In this document: in pieces, positions 31,234-32,107 of the stretch | Layout: each line of letters opens with the position of its first letter | How positions within the stretch are numbered: the stretch's first letter is position 1 | Assembly: GCA_017420875.1 (NCBI GenBank) | Contig: JAFQNW010000171.1 | Location: 1-32,107 of the forward strand | DNA length: 32,107 bases | Origin: Bacteroidaceae bacterium | Lineage (GTDB): Bacteria > Bacteroidota > Bacteroidia > Bacteroidales > Bacteroidaceae | Direction: 5' to 3' | The notes under the pieces: generated by a model | Told to the model about the DNA's origin: nothing | The model's database searches: none | The model's input: only the letters and a program-made list of their open reading frames with translations | Translations under genes and position numbers: made by a program

Positions 31234-32107
31234 TTATACGGCTGGGAGGCTGTTCCCTTTGATTTTTCGATAGAGGTCGAGTGCGTACACATCAGTCATT
31301 CCCGAAATATAATCCAATACGGCTTGTGTTTTTCCGTAAAGCGTTGGCGAATGAATGTCGTATTGACTGGATACTCGGTCGATGAGTAGCTTTGAGTAGG
31401 CTTTTTCTGGCGATTGCACGGCGTCAATCATCAACTCCAGCAAAGTGCTTATGACATGAAAACCGGCCAGCTCAATATCCAGCACATCCCGCGAACGATA
31501 AATCTTGTCGAGAGCTGTTTTTGAACATCTTTGGTAAGCTTCCTTGAGTGCCGGATGGATACATTTGATGAGTGCGTTTCCAAATGTGCCCTCCAGAATC
31601 TCAGCCTCGTTCTCTATGAATACGCGAGTGCATTCTTGTATCAGGATACCTATCACGGTTGCCCTTAGATAAGCTATTTGCTCGTTCTTGTCGGTTACCA
31701 AATGGCAGACTTCATCCGCCCGTTTCTTCTTTCCCTCGTCGAAGAATCCTTGATACAAGTCTTTGGCCTCATCGAAAGTAAGCAGTTTCAGTTTAAAGGC
31801 ATCTTCAATATCCATCATCTGATAGCAGATGTCATCGGCTGCTTCCACGAGGAAGACCAGCGGGTGACGGGCAAATCTCAAGGGTGCACCTTCTTCGCTC
31901 AGCTTCTTGATGCCTAACTCTTGAGCTATTTGTTGGAAGTCTTCAGCTTCGGAAGCAAAGAATCCGAACTTCGGTTTCTTGCCGGCAAGAACAGAGGAGT
32001 AGGGGTATTTCACGATAGAAGCCAGGGTGGTATAAGTCATGACAAAGCCTCCTTTTCTTCTACCTGAGAATTGGTGGGTAAGCAGACGGAAGGCATTGGC
32101 ATTTCCC
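31234..32107 (-). CDS. dgt: dGTPase / deoxyguanosinetriphosphate triphosphohydrolase-like protein (5' end outside window)
   Basis: C-terminal 290 or so residues of an HD-superfamily dNTP triphosphohydrolase, which splits dGTP into deoxyguanosine and triphosphate. The frame stays open to the right edge: before the internal ATG at 32040 it reads GNANAFRLLTHQFSGRRKGG, a conserved dGTPase stretch, so that ATG is not the start. Other family segments are TLASIVKYPYSS, HPLVFLVEAADDICYQMMDIEDA and KIYRSRDVLDIELAGF. The N-terminal HD metal-binding motif lies outside the window. It is convergent with glsB. Confidence 0.85.
   Translation of the reverse strand, partial: GNANAFRLLTHQFSGRRKGGFVMTYTTLASIVKYPYSSVLAGKKPKFGFFASEAEDFQQIAQELGIKKLSEEGAPLRFARHPLVFLVEAADDICYQMMDIEDAFKLKLLTFDEAKDLYQGFFDEGKKKRADEVCHLVTDKNEQIAYLRATVIGILIQECTRVFIENEAEILEGTFGNALIKCIHPALKEAYQRCSKTALDKIYRSRDVLDIELAGFHVISTLLELMIDAVQSPEKAYSKLLIDRVSSQYDIHSPTLYGKTQAVLDYISGMTDVYALDLYRKIKGNSLPAV

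Overview
The window is chromosomal DNA from a member of the Bacteroidales, most likely Bacteroides or Phocaeicola. The evidence is a dcw (division and cell wall) cluster with Bacteroidetes-type proteins, a SusA/SusB-like starch locus, a GlsB/GlsA-like acyltransferase pair, and promoters of the Bacteroides type (-33 TTTG, 19-21 nt, -7 TAnnTTTG) rather than the E. coli type. I see no prophage, insertion sequence, CRISPR array or defence island. This is mostly conserved core genome, and the less ordinary material lies in the intergenic regions.

Layout. (1) Positions 1-331 hold no convincing gene, but contain a long imperfect hairpin and a good promoter pointing into the 3' end of the next gene. 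(2) Positions 332-8698 (minus strand) hold a starch/maltodextrin block, transcribed malQ (CBM20-CBM20-GH77), an MFS sugar transporter, a SusA-like GH13 and a SusB-like GH97. The two glycosidases carry signal peptides and would cut oligosaccharides in the periplasm, the transporter would import the products, and MalQ would process them in the cytoplasm. No SusC, SusD or SusR is in view. (3) Positions 8860-11649 (minus) hold gyrB, rpsT and two tRNA genes (Glu, Asp), each block with recognisable promoters or terminators. (4) recO (plus, 11733-12461) converges on a decayed FAD-oxidoreductase remnant. (5) Positions 12939-29009 (minus) are one long dcw cluster: mraZ, rsmH, ftsL, ftsI, murE, mraY, murD, ftsW, murG, murC, ftsQ, ftsA, ftsZ, then a yqeY-type gene and a terminator. 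It makes the lipid II precursor and builds the divisome. murB, murF and ddl are not in it. Spacing is mostly under 15 nt or overlapping. The exception is a 78-nt gap before murG that contains a promoter element. Upstream of mraZ are 10-bp-phased TGGGN repeats, the signature of an autoregulatory MraZ operator. (6) Diverging from mraZ are two plus-strand acyltransferase genes that look like the glycine-lipid (glsA/glsB) pair, closed by a perfect 27-bp-stem hairpin. (7) A dGTPase-like gene (minus) runs off the right edge.

I did not find a plausible new multi-gene system. The best leads are the MraZ operator shared with a divergent lipid-synthesis operon, a small family of hairpins with a common core (102-165 and 31139-31198), the promoter aimed at the GH97 3' end, and the FAD-oxidoreductase remnant. 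All start choices and promoter calls were made by eye.
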